DNA of 64,000 nucleotides from UTCHB3 sp008363265 (GCA_045863055.1 BTUW01000002.1:233711-297710); one strand, 5' to 3'. Positions 1 to 8,823 are shown, numbered from the stretch's first letter. The notes: generated by a model not told the origin, from the sequence alone. Translations and numbers: made by a program.

Positions 1-2022
1 ACGGGTGGATACTCAACATTCCCTGCCGGTGCACCGAACAACAAACTCAGCTTTGTTGCGGCCACTGACACCGAAGCTCCTGTTGTTACACATGCTGTTC
101 TCGGCGACCAGTACAGGGAAACCTGGCCTGCAACCGTTAACGCTACCATTACCGATAACATCGGTATCGACAGCGCGTATGTTGTTTACAAGATCAACAC
201 CAGCGGAACAATGAGGAAATTCTACCTCACAGCCGGTGGCGGAAATGCCTTCTCGGGTCAGTTCAACGTTGATACCACACTCATCGCTCTTGGCGACACT
301 CTTTATTACAGAGTTGTTGCAGTCGACGCGGGTGCCGCTCACACAATGGGTTATCACCCCTCATCAACCGGCTGGAACTCATTCAAGTTCGTTCCAGACC
401 AGACACTTCCTGTTGTCAACCATACCCTCCTCAGGGATGTCGCGAAGGTCAGATGGCCCGCAAGAGTTACTGCCAATGCCACCGATAATCTCGGTATCAG
501 AAGCGTAACCGTTGAATATACAGTGAATAACGCAACCCCAAGAAGCTTCGCTCTGAATCTTCTCTCAGGTTCGACCTATGAAGGTTTCTTCAATATCGAT
601 ACAAACCAGATCGGTGTTGGTGATTCCGTTCAGTACAGAGTAAAAGTTGTTGACAATTCAACAAACTACAACACTGTTTATGTCCCTGCAAATGGTTTCT
701 CACAGTTCAAGATCATCAATACCCTCGGTATTGTGCTTGTTCTTGACGATGATGTTACCCTCTCTGAAAGAAGCGGAGAAAAAGGCTTGGGCGACAGATC
801 GACACCTCTTGGATTATCAGCGAATCTCTTCGCAACAACTCTCTCACAGGAAGGTTATGTAGTCGATAACCAGCCTTTCGCCACACTGGATACCAACACC
901 CTTGACAACTATGATGTGGTGATCCTCTCAGCAGGTGCAAAAACAGCAGCAATGTTCGATGATCTCGGAAAGAGAACCGCGCTTGTTAATTTCACCAAAC
1001 GCGGTGGAAGAACCCTCGTTGAAGGTGGTGAAGTTGGATACATCTACAGAGTATCGGGCACAACAACCGACAAGGATCCTAACTTCCGTCAGGAAATACT
1101 GCAGTGCTCAACTTGGGTATCTGACATGTCGACAAACGGCGTTCTCAAAAAGAAGATGCCAGGTCACCAGCTTTTCACAATGCCTCATTATGTTCCCGAT
1201 TCACTCGCGTTTACAGGTACTACATACGGTCACCGTGACGCGAACAGGATCATCCTGAACAAACCAGGTATCTTCAAAGCCGGTACATGGTATCCGTCTT
1301 ATCAGGATACCGCTGGTATCATTCTGTATTCACCTACCAATGATCCAAACAACGTCAGGAACATGTTCTTCCTCTTCTCAATTGGAACAATGTCAAACCA
1401 GACCGTTGCCGCACAACTTATCTCGAACGCGCTCAACACCCTTATGCAGGGTGGCGGACCTGTTCCTGTTGAGCTGACATCATTCAACGCTGATACTCAG
1501 AACAATAACGTATTCCTGACATGGACCACCGCCACTGAACTCAACAACCAGGGCTTCCAGGTTGAAAGAAAACAGGCCAACGGTCAGTTCGTTAATGCAG
1601 GATTTGTTGCCGGACGCGGTAATTCCCTCGAACCAAGTGCTTACGCATTCACTGACAAGTCACTTGAAGCTGGCAAGTACACCTACAGACTGAAACAGAT
1701 CGATTTCGACGGTACTTTCTCCTACTCGAATGAAGTTGAAGTTGAAGTCGGTACACCAACCGTATTTGCCCTCGAGCAGAACTATCCTAACCCGTTCAAC
1801 CCTTCAACCGTGATCAAATATTCGATCCCTGTTGATGGTCTTGTTACGCTGAACATCTACAACACGCTTGGCGAGAAGATCAAGACCCTCGTTTCACAGG
1901 TACAGAAAGCCGGTAGCTACGAAGTTTCATTCGACGCTTCAAAGCTCGCTTCAGGTGTCTATATCTACAGACTTGAGTCGGGCAACTTCTCTTCAGTTAA
2001 GAAGATGATCCTGAATAAATAG
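1..2022 (+). CDS. T9SS cargo protein with tandem Ig-like repeats (5' truncated)
   Basis: The frame is open from base 1, so the start lies outside the window; 673 codons are visible. Two tandem repeats of about 110 residues (codons ~23-135 and ~133-240) share the pattern PVVxH, WPAxVxA, TDNxGI and look like Ig/cadherin-like surface domains. A globular domain follows (codons ~241-480) with a DDD motif and a buried strand VVILSAG, resembling glutamine-amidotransferase-like folds, but I cannot name it. Next is a fibronectin-like linker (PVELTSFNA, FQVERK, YRLKQIDFDG), then a type A T9SS sorting domain from codon ~590 (NYPNPFNPST, ending VYIYRLESG and a basic tail). The same linker plus sorting cassette recurs in the YCF48-like gene at 10.0-12.4 kb. 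It is inferred to be exported by Sec, then T9SS. A terminator follows at once. What is catalytic, if anything, lies upstream. Confidence 0.9.
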   Translation, partial: TGGYSTFPAGAPNNKLSFVAATDTEAPVVTHAVLGDQYRETWPATVNATITDNIGIDSAYVVYKINTSGTMRKFYLTAGGGNAFSGQFNVDTTLIALGDTLYYRVVAVDAGAAHTMGYHPSSTGWNSFKFVPDQTLPVVNHTLLRDVAKVRWPARVTANATDNLGIRSVTVEYTVNNATPRSFALNLLSGSTYEGFFNIDTNQIGVGDSVQYRVKVVDNSTNYNTVYVPANGFSQFKIINTLGIVLVLDDDVTLSERSGEKGLGDRSTPLGLSANLFATTLSQEGYVVDNQPFATLDTNTLDNYDVVILSAGAKTAAMFDDLGKRTALVNFTKRGGRTLVEGGEVGYIYRVSGTTTDKDPNFRQEILQCSTWVSDMSTNGVLKKKMPGHQLFTMPHYVPDSLAFTGTTYGHRDANRIILNKPGIFKAGTWYPSYQDTAGIILYSPTNDPNNVRNMFFLFSIGTMSNQTVAAQLISNALNTLMQGGGPVPVELTSFNADTQNNNVFLTWTTATELNNQGFQVERKQANGQFVNAGFVAGRGNSLEPSAYAFTDKSLEAGKYTYRLKQIDFDGTFSYSNEVEVEVGTPTVFALEQNYPNPFNPSTVIKYSIPVDGLVTLNIYNTLGEKIKTLVSQVQKAGSYEVSFDASKLASGVYIYRLESGNFSSVKKMILNK

Positions 2023-2033
2023 TTTGAGCGATG

Positions 2034-2049
2034 ATCCGCCGCGGCGGAT
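2034..2049. repeat. 16-bp GC palindrome (core TCCGCCGCGGCGGA)
   Basis: This is a perfect inverted repeat just after the stop codon of the preceding gene. The 14-bp core recurs exactly at 61080-61093 and 61112-61125, always intergenic. It has no loop and no T-run, so it is unlikely to be a terminator. A dispersed intergenic repeat or a protein-binding site are both possible. Confidence 0.6.
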
Positions 2050-2076
2050 TGGTCTTAGACTCTGAACAAGAATTAA

Positions 2077-2105
2077 AGGCTGTCATGAAAATGGCAGCCT
2101 TTTTT
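2077..2105 (+). terminator. Rho-independent terminator
   Basis: A ten-base stem (AGGCTGTCAT pairing with ATGGCAGCCT, one G-T wobble) with a GAAA tetraloop is followed directly by a run of T. It ends the T9SS cargo transcript. Confidence 0.9.
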
Positions 2106-2356
2106 ATTACCTTCACTGATACTCCCTTATCATTCTATAATTCCGTTTAATTATTATTAGTGCAGCGCATCAATACGATGTGTAATCTGATGATTTTTGT
2201 TTGGACTTTTGTATACTATTATGTGTTAATTTCGGAAATCATACGTGGGAGGGGGTCGGCTTCGTGGCTGAGTTCAGAGCGGAAGATTACCGAAAAGTTT
2301 AATCATCATCAACCATATTCAACTTCCCTTTCACAGGGAAGACAGGAGAGATCAAC
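2106..2356. other. AT-rich intergenic region before the cytochrome gene
   Basis: There is no convincing gene here; one frame open from 2160 to 2360 lacks a ribosome binding site and resembles no family. A TATACT hexamer at about 2212-2217 could be a -10 element for the cytochrome gene, but no good -35 sits at the right distance. Only the AGGAGAG ribosome binding site at about 2344-2350 is clear. Confidence 0.4.
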
Positions 2357-2944
2357 ATGAAGAAAACCATTTATTCATTGCTCGGCCTCACGGTCATCGC
2401 AACACTGGTTATCACCGGATGCAAAGCAAAAGTAGAGCAGGAGCAGGTGACTGCCAAACCTGCTTCGCAGGAAGACCCCGTGAAAAGAGGTGAATACCTT
2501 GTTGCAATTGCGGGATGCGACGACTGCCACAGTCCGAAAGTGATGGGACCAAAAGGCCCGGCACCGGATCAAAATCTTCGTCTTTCAGGGCATCCGGCGG
2601 ATATTCCTCTCGCACCGGTCAACAAGAATGAATTGAAATCGTGGGTGTTGTTCAATCATATGAACACTGCTGCGGTGGGACCGTGGGGAGTTTCCTACGC
2701 TGCGAACATCACCTCTGATGCCACGGGTATAGGAACCTGGACTGAGGAACAGTTCATCAAAGCGATGCGCGAAGGAAAGTATAAAGGCATGGATAACACC
2801 AGACCGCTTCTCCCCCCGATGCCGTGGCCATCATACGCGAACATGACGGATGAAGATCTGAAAGCCGTTTTCGCATATCTGAAAACCACCAAACCGGTGA
2901 AGAACACAGTCCCCAATCCCATCGCTCCCAACGATATTAAATAA
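2357..2944 (+). CDS. Mono-haem c-type cytochrome lipoprotein
   Basis: This 195-residue protein has a lipoprotein signal: a hydrophobic stretch ending VITGC, with Cys22 as the predicted lipidated residue. A single CxxCH haem c site (CDDCH, residues 54-58) lies in the context RGEYLVAIAGCDDCHSPK, typical of class I cytochromes of the quinoprotein/cytochrome-subunit type. The MPWPSYANMTDEDL segment near residues 153-166 supplies a likely distal Met ligand before the C-terminal helix. It is inferred to be a membrane-anchored periplasmic electron carrier. A strong AGGAGAG site precedes the ATG and a terminator follows, so the gene is monocistronic. No dehydrogenase or oxidase partner lies beside it, so its redox partner is unknown. 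Confidence 0.88.
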   Translation: MKKTIYSLLGLTVIATLVITGCKAKVEQEQVTAKPASQEDPVKRGEYLVAIAGCDDCHSPKVMGPKGPAPDQNLRLSGHPADIPLAPVNKNELKSWVLFNHMNTAAVGPWGVSYAANITSDATGIGTWTEEQFIKAMREGKYKGMDNTRPLLPPMPWPSYANMTDEDLKAVFAYLKTTKPVKNTVPNPIAPNDIK

Positions 2945-2954
2945 TACAAAAAAT

Positions 2955-2987
2955 GGCTGCCGGGATCATTTCCGGCAGCCTGTTTTT
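2955..2987 (+). terminator. Rho-independent terminator
   Basis: The stem GGCTGCCGG pairs with CCGGCAGCC (2955-2963 and 2972-2980) and is followed by TGTTTTT. It lies 10 bp after the cytochrome stop. Confidence 0.9.
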
Positions 2988-3104
2988 CTATATCTCATCA
3001 AAAATATTCGGCCTTCAGCCCGTGGCTGAGGGCGATATACTCTGGCACCGTGCGTAATCCCGGTGAAAAAAAGACCGGGTTCCGTTTTCAGCCCGCCACG
3101 GCCT
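2988..3104. other. Intergenic region with two small hairpins
   Basis: Hairpins CAGCC-cgt-GGCTG (about 3016-3028) and CCCGGT/ACCGGG (3059-3064 and 3074-3079) are visible. No open frame of note. On the minus strand this is the distal 3' region of the amidase-like gene, and the second hairpin could help end that transcript. Confidence 0.4.
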
Positions 3105-3173
3105 AAACCCTAAACCCCATACCCAAAATCCCATACCCCAAACCCCATACACTCCACCCACCCCTACATCCCC
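3105..3173 (-). repeat. Telomere-like G-rich tract overlapping the end of the amidase-like gene
   Basis: Read on the minus strand, the DNA from the stop codon onward is a run of three- and four-G tracts separated by short TTT, TAT, ATTTT and TTTA spacers, ending in two TTTAGGG-like units. At least six G tracts lie within 7-base spacing, which meets the usual pattern for a G-quadruplex. It starts at the TAG stop of the upstream gene, as the heptamer arrays elsewhere in the window do. Confidence 0.6.
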
Positions 3174-6112
3174 AAATACCGGAGGACGAGTTTCATGAAT
3201 TCATTCCGTTGTTCAGGGGTTAAGAGGGTTTCGAACGGGAAACTGGCGACGACCGAGCGATGGGTACCCCGATACCCGACAATGGCTGAGTTGGTATTTT
3301 CAGCATAGCGCGCGAGGGTTTCACCATCCTTTTCGGGATTGAGAGCCTGAGGGGCCTCCACACGGTAGATATCTTCTGAGTGCGCTGTATTGAAACGGAA
3401 CCTGTCAGTATGTGTATCTCCAAATTTATCAGAAATGATCAGGTCGCCTCCCGTGGTGGCGAATTTTGTACCAAGTTTCACTTTCAAGGTTTCCACACCG
3501 AATTTTGCAGTAACCGTATCGTGCTCCAATTCAGTTCCGATATACGATCCGCTGAGGAAGAGTGCCTTCCCCGCTGAGAAGCATGAATCAAGTTTTCTGA
3601 TCATTCCGGGAGTGAACAGACGAAAATCCTCCCGCACTACCGGATCAAGACCAAGCTTGACCGTGGTTGATTTTTCTTCACCCGCGATCAGATCGATCAT
3701 ACTGTACCTGTCAACCTTGTACCAATCCTTCTCAAAGATCTCATCTGAAACGCTGCTGAATGAAAACCCGGCATCAAGAACAGCTGCACCATGAATGGCT
3801 GTAAAATCAAACGTGTTACCCGCGATTACCTTCCCCTCAAGGTTTGACCGGGTGGCCCCAAAACCGGGGGCATCGTTCGATTTAAAGTCCGATTTACGGT
3901 CATAATCAACCTGTTCTCCGATGTAAGCAATATTTTTCCCATACTGGACACCCTCATCAACCCCGAAGAGGAATCCCTCATAGCCTTTCTCGACCACGGT
4001 CGCCGGGGCATCGAGGCGGTCGAATGCGTTAACGATCAGAACCTCTTTTTCGCAGTTCTTGCCAATACCAACCGCAAGTACTTCTGATGGAAAACTCTCA
4101 CCGCCACTATTAACTGCAGTCACCTTGTAGCTTACCACCTGCCCAACGGGTATGTTTGAATCAATATAAAAATCATCGGAAGTGAACCGGCCGTTGTCGA
4201 ATCCGCCCTCCCCTATCCTTCTGTACACAATGTACCCTTCAGGATTGGCAGTTGACTCCAAAGGATCAACCGCCGGGCTCCATGCGAGCACCGCATCGTT
4301 ATTGTCCAGCCTTGCCTGAAAAGAATGAACCGGAAGTGGCTGAACGGCGTAGTCAGTTCCATGCATCGATGCCATAAACCTGAGCATTCCTTTATAAATG
4401 GCTCTTGACACATTAAACTTGAATCCGGGCTGCCAGAAAAATTTCATTTCAGCGAAATTCTGGTGTGAAAGAAGTTCGAGAAGAATCCCGGGTACATTCG
4501 GCCTTACTGCTTCCGAATAATTTGCGTCCCACATTTCGCGGCGGGTCCACTTCCTGTCGAACAGCTTTTGGATATCCTCCGCGATCTGGGTCTGCACGAT
4601 ATCCGCGAGGTCACGGTTCGCCATTCTCGAGCGGCCGTTCGGGAAAAATGAAGTGTCGGTTCCCACAGAACTGTAGATCATCAGCGTTCCTACCGTGGAG
4701 TCGGCTCCGAGTATTCCGGCATCGGTATGCCAGGCCATTGAAAGGTCGACCGGAATATGAAGCCCCTCGATGTCCCTCTTTTTATTAGGTCCACCCGGTG
4801 CTCCATTAAGCCAGTTTACGAACTCACCACGGGAAGAATAGTCGTCGACATAGTCGTCGGTGTCCTTCCTGTGGCTGTAGACGAGCGTATCCGGCGCGCC
4901 AATGTATTGAAGGTAATAGCGCGCCGCTTCCGTGAACCGTGGCCGTCCACTAACACCATTTCTGACAACAACACCCACTCCGCCGCCAAATCTGACTGCA
5001 TCAGAAGTTACAACCCCCGTGCTGTTGCTCCGGTCTGAGACTGTAACCGCCCCCATTCCCGGGTCATTCCCTTTGTAAAACTTGAATGTGCCCAGATAAA
5101 TCCAGGTAGCCCACCCCCTTGTCTGGTCAACTGTAAATGAAGTGGTACCGCCCGCGTGACGTACCGTATAGAGAGCGTTGGAAATGTTCTTCCCGTCCGG
5201 GTCTTTTCCGTAAGAAACATAAACAGCATACTCACCGGTCTCGGGTATCGTTGGGGTATAAACAAGTGGTGACTCCTCTTTTGAGACCGCTGCCTTTTTT
5301 AGAAAACTCCCCTGATGAAACGGGTTCAGATTTGCGGAATACGTTAACTGATATCCGAAACCAATCCCTGCTTTCTCCCATTTGGAAAAATTCTCAACCC
5401 CTTCCCCATTGTTCCGGGCCTCGGGGTCAACCACAGCCTCCCGCCACTGAATATCCCTTTCCCTCGGAAGAAACACCCCGGCACCGGCGTTTTCAAGCAT
5501 GGGAACAAGATACTGAAGCACCATTGATGAGGTCAGGAGGTCTTCCACCGTACCCCAGAGCCTGGCACGCTGCCACTGCCATCGGTCATCCTCGTGACTG
5601 TAATACCAGCCATGCGAGTTCCAGAGGGCGATGTTTCTTCCATCCAGTCCCTTCTCAATTTTGAATGGCCTGTCGTTCCGTGTAACCAGTCGCGTGATCT
5701 CATTCTTCAGAGGCAAGCGCCTTGAGTCCTGGTCCATATCCTCGCGAAAGTAGTTCGGCACCATTTCCGCAAGTTCAAATGCACCCATGAATATACGCAG
5801 ACCATAATTGGCAAAACCGTTTTCATTCTTGAAATCAGTAAATTTCTGCGTCATCATCGATACATTATCCTCTCTGATCACATTTCCTGATGACCTCCGG
5901 TTCAGTCCGATCACAAGTTCATTCCCGCTGTTAGTGTAAACCGTATCGATTTTTGTGGAGGGAGAAAGGTTGTAATTCTTGTGGTTTGCCCTTAACTCCT
6001 TCGCCAGTTTTTGCCTGAACCCGGCTATCTTTTCCGCGTCAGCCTGCTGGGGAAATACCGCGGGCACCAAAAATAAAAAGAGGAATAATGTAACAGTTAT
6101 TATTGATCGCAT
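3164..6112 (-). CDS. Secreted N-acetylmuramoyl-L-alanine amidase/xanthan-lyase-like protein
   Basis: This 982-residue protein has a signal peptide (residues 1-22). The N-terminal part has an amidase_3-like, zinc-hydrolase layout: NSHG (His167), E190 in WGTVED, MAWHTDAG (His462), and a late Glu in LLELLSHQN, with the VFLPRERD segment typical of the fold. A golvesin/xanthan-lyase-type beta domain (about 240-380) is inserted between the first and last metal motifs. A fibronectin type III domain lies at about 620-710, followed by a C-terminal domain (about 715-982) that resembles glutamine-amidotransferase-like modules. This architecture matches Bacteroidota proteins named xanthan lyase. It is predicted to cut an amide bond in peptidoglycan or a related glycan; the substrate is unproven. 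No T9SS tail is present. It is transcribed divergently from the TPR gene. Confidence 0.75.
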   Translation of the reverse strand: MRSIITVTLFLFLFLVPAVFPQQADAEKIAGFRQKLAKELRANHKNYNLSPSTKIDTVYTNSGNELVIGLNRRSSGNVIREDNVSMMTQKFTDFKNENGFANYGLRIFMGAFELAEMVPNYFREDMDQDSRRLPLKNEITRLVTRNDRPFKIEKGLDGRNIALWNSHGWYYSHEDDRWQWQRARLWGTVEDLLTSSMVLQYLVPMLENAGAGVFLPRERDIQWREAVVDPEARNNGEGVENFSKWEKAGIGFGYQLTYSANLNPFHQGSFLKKAAVSKEESPLVYTPTIPETGEYAVYVSYGKDPDGKNISNALYTVRHAGGTTSFTVDQTRGWATWIYLGTFKFYKGNDPGMGAVTVSDRSNSTGVVTSDAVRFGGGVGVVVRNGVSGRPRFTEAARYYLQYIGAPDTLVYSHRKDTDDYVDDYSSRGEFVNWLNGAPGGPNKKRDIEGLHIPVDLSMAWHTDAGILGADSTVGTLMIYSSVGTDTSFFPNGRSRMANRDLADIVQTQIAEDIQKLFDRKWTRREMWDANYSEAVRPNVPGILLELLSHQNFAEMKFFWQPGFKFNVSRAIYKGMLRFMASMHGTDYAVQPLPVHSFQARLDNNDAVLAWSPAVDPLESTANPEGYIVYRRIGEGGFDNGRFTSDDFYIDSNIPVGQVVSYKVTAVNSGGESFPSEVLAVGIGKNCEKEVLIVNAFDRLDAPATVVEKGYEGFLFGVDEGVQYGKNIAYIGEQVDYDRKSDFKSNDAPGFGATRSNLEGKVIAGNTFDFTAIHGAAVLDAGFSFSSVSDEIFEKDWYKVDRYSMIDLIAGEEKSTTVKLGLDPVVREDFRLFTPGMIRKLDSCFSAGKALFLSGSYIGTELEHDTVTAKFGVETLKVKLGTKFATTGGDLIISDKFGDTHTDRFRFNTAHSEDIYRVEAPQALNPEKDGETLARYAENTNSAIVGYRGTHRSVVASFPFETLLTPEQRNEFMKLVLRYLGM

Positions 6113-6179
6113 GGAGCAACTCGTATATATTTGGTTTCACATTTTCAAAATTTACTTCTGATAACTTACAAAAAGAGAA

Positions 6180-6932
6180 ATGAAGAAGAACAGAAACCTC
6201 GCTATTTTTTTAGTTTTTGCAGCTTTAGTGCAAGTCTACGTGATATATCACTTCTACCAGAAATCGGAAAAGGCCGACCGTGAAGCCATCATTGATCTTA
6301 AATCAGAAGGTTTTCAGAGGCTCTCTGAAGGGAAATATGAGAGTGCTTTGACTCTCTTCGGCAGGGTACTTGACATTGACGACCGGGATACTTCTGCCCT
6401 AATGTTCAGGGGACTTGCGTATCAGGGGATGAAAAAATATGGTGAAGCAGAGAAAGATTTTTTACACGTTCTCGATATTGATTCCAAGAAGATCGATGCG
6501 ATGGTACTCCTCGGCAACCTCTATTTTGAAAAGGGTGAGAACCAAAAAGCACTTGAAAGCTATCTGAAGGCAGAATCGACAGATGCCGGGAACCACCTCG
6601 TCCCGATCCACAAAGCAGCATATTATCTTAAGCTGAGGATGCCAGACGAAGCAATTACAGAACTTGAGAAAGTACAGAGACTGAATCCGGAATTCGAATA
6701 TCTGCAGGAGTACTTCGGAGAGGCTTACTTTTTAAAGAATGATTTCAATACAGCAAAAATATACCTTGAGAACTCGGTAAGTAAAAACCCAGGTAATCAG
6801 AGATCCCTCCTTATGCTCGGAAGCATAATGGCAAGGACGGGAGATAAAAAAGAAGCCTGCTCAATGTTTGAACAGGCTCTAAATTCGGGCGCCACTTCCG
6901 CGGCTGATTCCCTTTCGAAATACTGTAAGTGA
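6180..6932 (+). CDS. Membrane-anchored TPR protein
   Basis: This 250-residue protein has an N-terminal membrane anchor (residues ~7-26), followed by about six tetratricopeptide repeats (for example GKYESALTLFGRVLDID and GENQKALESYLKAES). The repeats would face the periplasm if the anchor is oriented in the usual N-in way. TPR arrays are protein-binding scaffolds; nothing here tells the partner. It starts 67 bp from the divergent amidase-like gene, so the two may share a promoter region. Its stop lies three bases from the stop of the convergent lipoprotein gene, leaving no room for a dedicated terminator. Confidence 0.85.
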   Translation: MKKNRNLAIFLVFAALVQVYVIYHFYQKSEKADREAIIDLKSEGFQRLSEGKYESALTLFGRVLDIDDRDTSALMFRGLAYQGMKKYGEAEKDFLHVLDIDSKKIDAMVLLGNLYFEKGENQKALESYLKAESTDAGNHLVPIHKAAYYLKLRMPDEAITELEKVQRLNPEFEYLQEYFGEAYFLKNDFNTAKIYLENSVSKNPGNQRSLLMLGSIMARTGDKKEACSMFEQALNSGATSAADSLSKYCK

Positions 6933-6935
6933 TCC

Positions 6936-8171
6936 TTACTTCTTGAGGGCGAACATAAGATTGCTGCGGCCCTGTTCCCAATAGTAACCGATACCGAAAG
7001 GAAGAGGCTTAACCTGGTCTTTCTTTCTGAACTCGGCCTGCAGATCTTTCTGCACCCTGCTTGCGAACAGTGGAATAGGAGCACTGTAAACGCCGTAGAA
7101 TCTTCTGTCCCATTCATCTGCCTTGAAATACTTGACAGGTATGCCGCTGTCTTCCTGGAGCATGTATTTCGACTCTTTTACCACAAAATCACGAACTCCA
7201 CTAAACCCGCCGTCGTGCATCAAATATGAAGCGGCCTTGGCCATCGAAGCAAAAGGTTTCAGCGATTTGACAAATTCCTGAAAATCGGGTTTCTTGGGGA
7301 ATCCGTCGTTTGCAAGATTTGTGCTGAAGAAATAAAGCTTCTTTACCACTTTGGCTTCATTGTCGGTGAATTTGATCACCACGCCATCGTATCTGGTTGC
7401 CTGCTTCTTTTCTGTCAGGTCCGATTTTTCATAGGTCAGTTTACCGGTCTTGTCCATCTTTATGTATTCTATATCGAGAACCTTGTTGCCGGTTTTCGCC
7501 AGGAAGATCAGGAGAACAGGAACGGTACCGTTAACCCTGCCGGGCTGAAAGTCGGAGGCCATATCGATGGTTTTAAAGAAACCACCGGTTACCAGTGTTC
7601 TTAGTGATCCCTGCATACTGGTGAGATATGAGCTTAAAACACCGGGCTTAAGCTTGTTCAGATCGGGCAGCTGGCCGACGGGTTCCAGACCGATGAGAAC
7701 GTAGTTCTCGAAAGAAGGGAAGAAAGTGTTCGCGAAAAGGAAATCCGGACCTCCGAACGGGTAGAATAATGTTTTCGTGTCGGGTGAGATATCCTTGAGT
7801 TCAGTAGAGACCCATTCCCGGATCGGAGCAAGACGCTTCTTTTCGAGACCGTCCCATCTTGAAGAGAAACTCTTGGCGTGAGATTTCCAAGCATTTGTCT
7901 TGAAGAGACCCGCCAAATCGCTTGTTGAATCGGTTTCGATTCCGGCAAAGAACTTGGCCATGTCATCATATATGGCACTGTATTTGGCAGGATCGTATGC
8001 TTCAGCACCCGCCTCAGTCTTTTGGGTTGAAGCGGAGTCCTTCTTCTGCTCTTCCGCGACAGGGGCTTTTTCACTGGCAGACGCACCTTTGTTGCAGGCT
8101 GCAAAGGTGAAAGAAACAGCAACGATCATGATAATCATGACCGATGAGAGTAGATTCATCAGTTTTTTCAT
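6936..8171 (-). CDS. Conserved-looking lipoprotein of unknown function
   Basis: This 411-residue protein has a signal peptide ending FAAC, predicted lipidation at Cys26, and a low-complexity acidic/Ala linker (about 27-55) such as outer-membrane lipoproteins carry. The mature domain contains a striking FYPFGGPDFLFANTFFP segment and ends YYWEQGRSNLMFALKK. I do not recognise the family. The GGPD/FLF segment and aromatic clusters suggest a folded extracytoplasmic domain rather than a linker. It starts 11 bp after the NlpC/P60 gene and is probably co-transcribed with it, hinting at a cell-envelope role. It converges with the TPR gene. Confidence 0.75.
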   Translation of the reverse strand: MKKLMNLLSSVMIIMIVAVSFTFAACNKGASASEKAPVAEEQKKDSASTQKTEAGAEAYDPAKYSAIYDDMAKFFAGIETDSTSDLAGLFKTNAWKSHAKSFSSRWDGLEKKRLAPIREWVSTELKDISPDTKTLFYPFGGPDFLFANTFFPSFENYVLIGLEPVGQLPDLNKLKPGVLSSYLTSMQGSLRTLVTGGFFKTIDMASDFQPGRVNGTVPVLLIFLAKTGNKVLDIEYIKMDKTGKLTYEKSDLTEKKQATRYDGVVIKFTDNEAKVVKKLYFFSTNLANDGFPKKPDFQEFVKSLKPFASMAKAASYLMHDGGFSGVRDFVVKESKYMLQEDSGIPVKYFKADEWDRRFYGVYSAPIPLFASRVQKDLQAEFRKKDQVKPLPFGIGYYWEQGRSNLMFALKK

Positions 8172-8182
8172 CTTGTATCCGG

Positions 8183-8749
8183 TTATTTTAGTATTCGGGT
8201 TGCTCTGATAAAGCGTTTTTTGTAATACTGGTTATCGAGAAGAGTTATCACTACTCCTGTCTTCTTCCCCTCGGCGTGTATGAATCTTATATTTCCGTTA
8301 GAGTCGCGGTCGTATGCAAGTCCAACATGTCCTATCCAGTTGGAATTTGCATTTCCTCCTCTGAAGAAAACAAGATCACCGGGTTCAATTTTAGAATATG
8401 GAATATCAGGGCCAAGCAGGCACTGATCAGCAGGCATTCTCGGGATTGGTCTTCCGATCTTATTAAATAAAAAGTACACAAAGCCTGAACAGTCGAAACC
8501 TCTCTCGGTTGTACCGCCCCAGACGTATGGATACCCTAAATAGTTCGCTGAAAGTTTCAGCAACCTGTTTACCGCAGCCATATCGACGGTGTTTTCCGGA
8601 AGTTTGAACTCCTCCCCTATAACCACGCCTTCCGGCAGTTTATAGACATTTTCGAGGTAGTTTTTGTGCAATGAAAAGAAATTTTCCCCTGGTGGTGCCG
8701 AGTTCAAAGAACTCATGATCGACAAGATATATATAAGGTATGGAGCCAT
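8183..8749 (-). CDS. NlpC/P60 cysteine peptidase
   Basis: This 188-residue NlpC/P60 hydrolase has catalytic Cys87 in the RGFDCSGFV motif, His141 in IGHVGLAY and a third polar residue, His158 (RFIHAEG), in the right order. The family cleaves D-Glu-mDAP or related bonds in peptidoglycan stem peptides, which fits the mDAP-type MurE in this window. The first ~20 residues are hydrophobic and could be a weak signal peptide or anchor. AAAGGAGG ends only three bases before the ATG, which is close; Met12 is an alternative start. A downstream lipoprotein gene follows 11 bp later. Confidence 0.9.
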   Translation of the reverse strand: MAPYLIYILSIMSSLNSAPPGENFFSLHKNYLENVYKLPEGVVIGEEFKLPENTVDMAAVNRLLKLSANYLGYPYVWGGTTERGFDCSGFVYFLFNKIGRPIPRMPADQCLLGPDIPYSKIEPGDLVFFRGGNANSNWIGHVGLAYDRDSNGNIRFIHAEGKKTGVVITLLDNQYYKKRFIRATRILK

Positions 8750-8770
8750 AAACCTCCTTTTATTGGTTAT

Positions 8771-8810
8771 TAAAAAATATCCGGTGACCCGGCACTGGGG
8801 TCACCGGATA
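8771..8810 (-). terminator. Rho-independent terminator of pdaD
   Basis: A 13-bp perfect stem (8778-8790 with 8798-8810) and a 7-base loop are followed on the minus strand by ATATTTTTTA. It lies 13 bp beyond the pdaD stop and insulates the NlpC gene. Confidence 0.93.
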
Positions 8811-8823
8811 AATAAAACCATGA

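Noticed and set aside
2160..2360. 66-residue open frame before the cytochrome gene
   Set aside because: No ribosome binding site, no family resemblance, and it runs into the true AGGAGAG site and start of the cytochrome gene.
4465..5664. Several antisense open frames within the amidase-like gene
   Set aside because: They overlap clear domains on the minus strand and lack initiation sites; composition is Arg/Pro-rich as expected for shadows.
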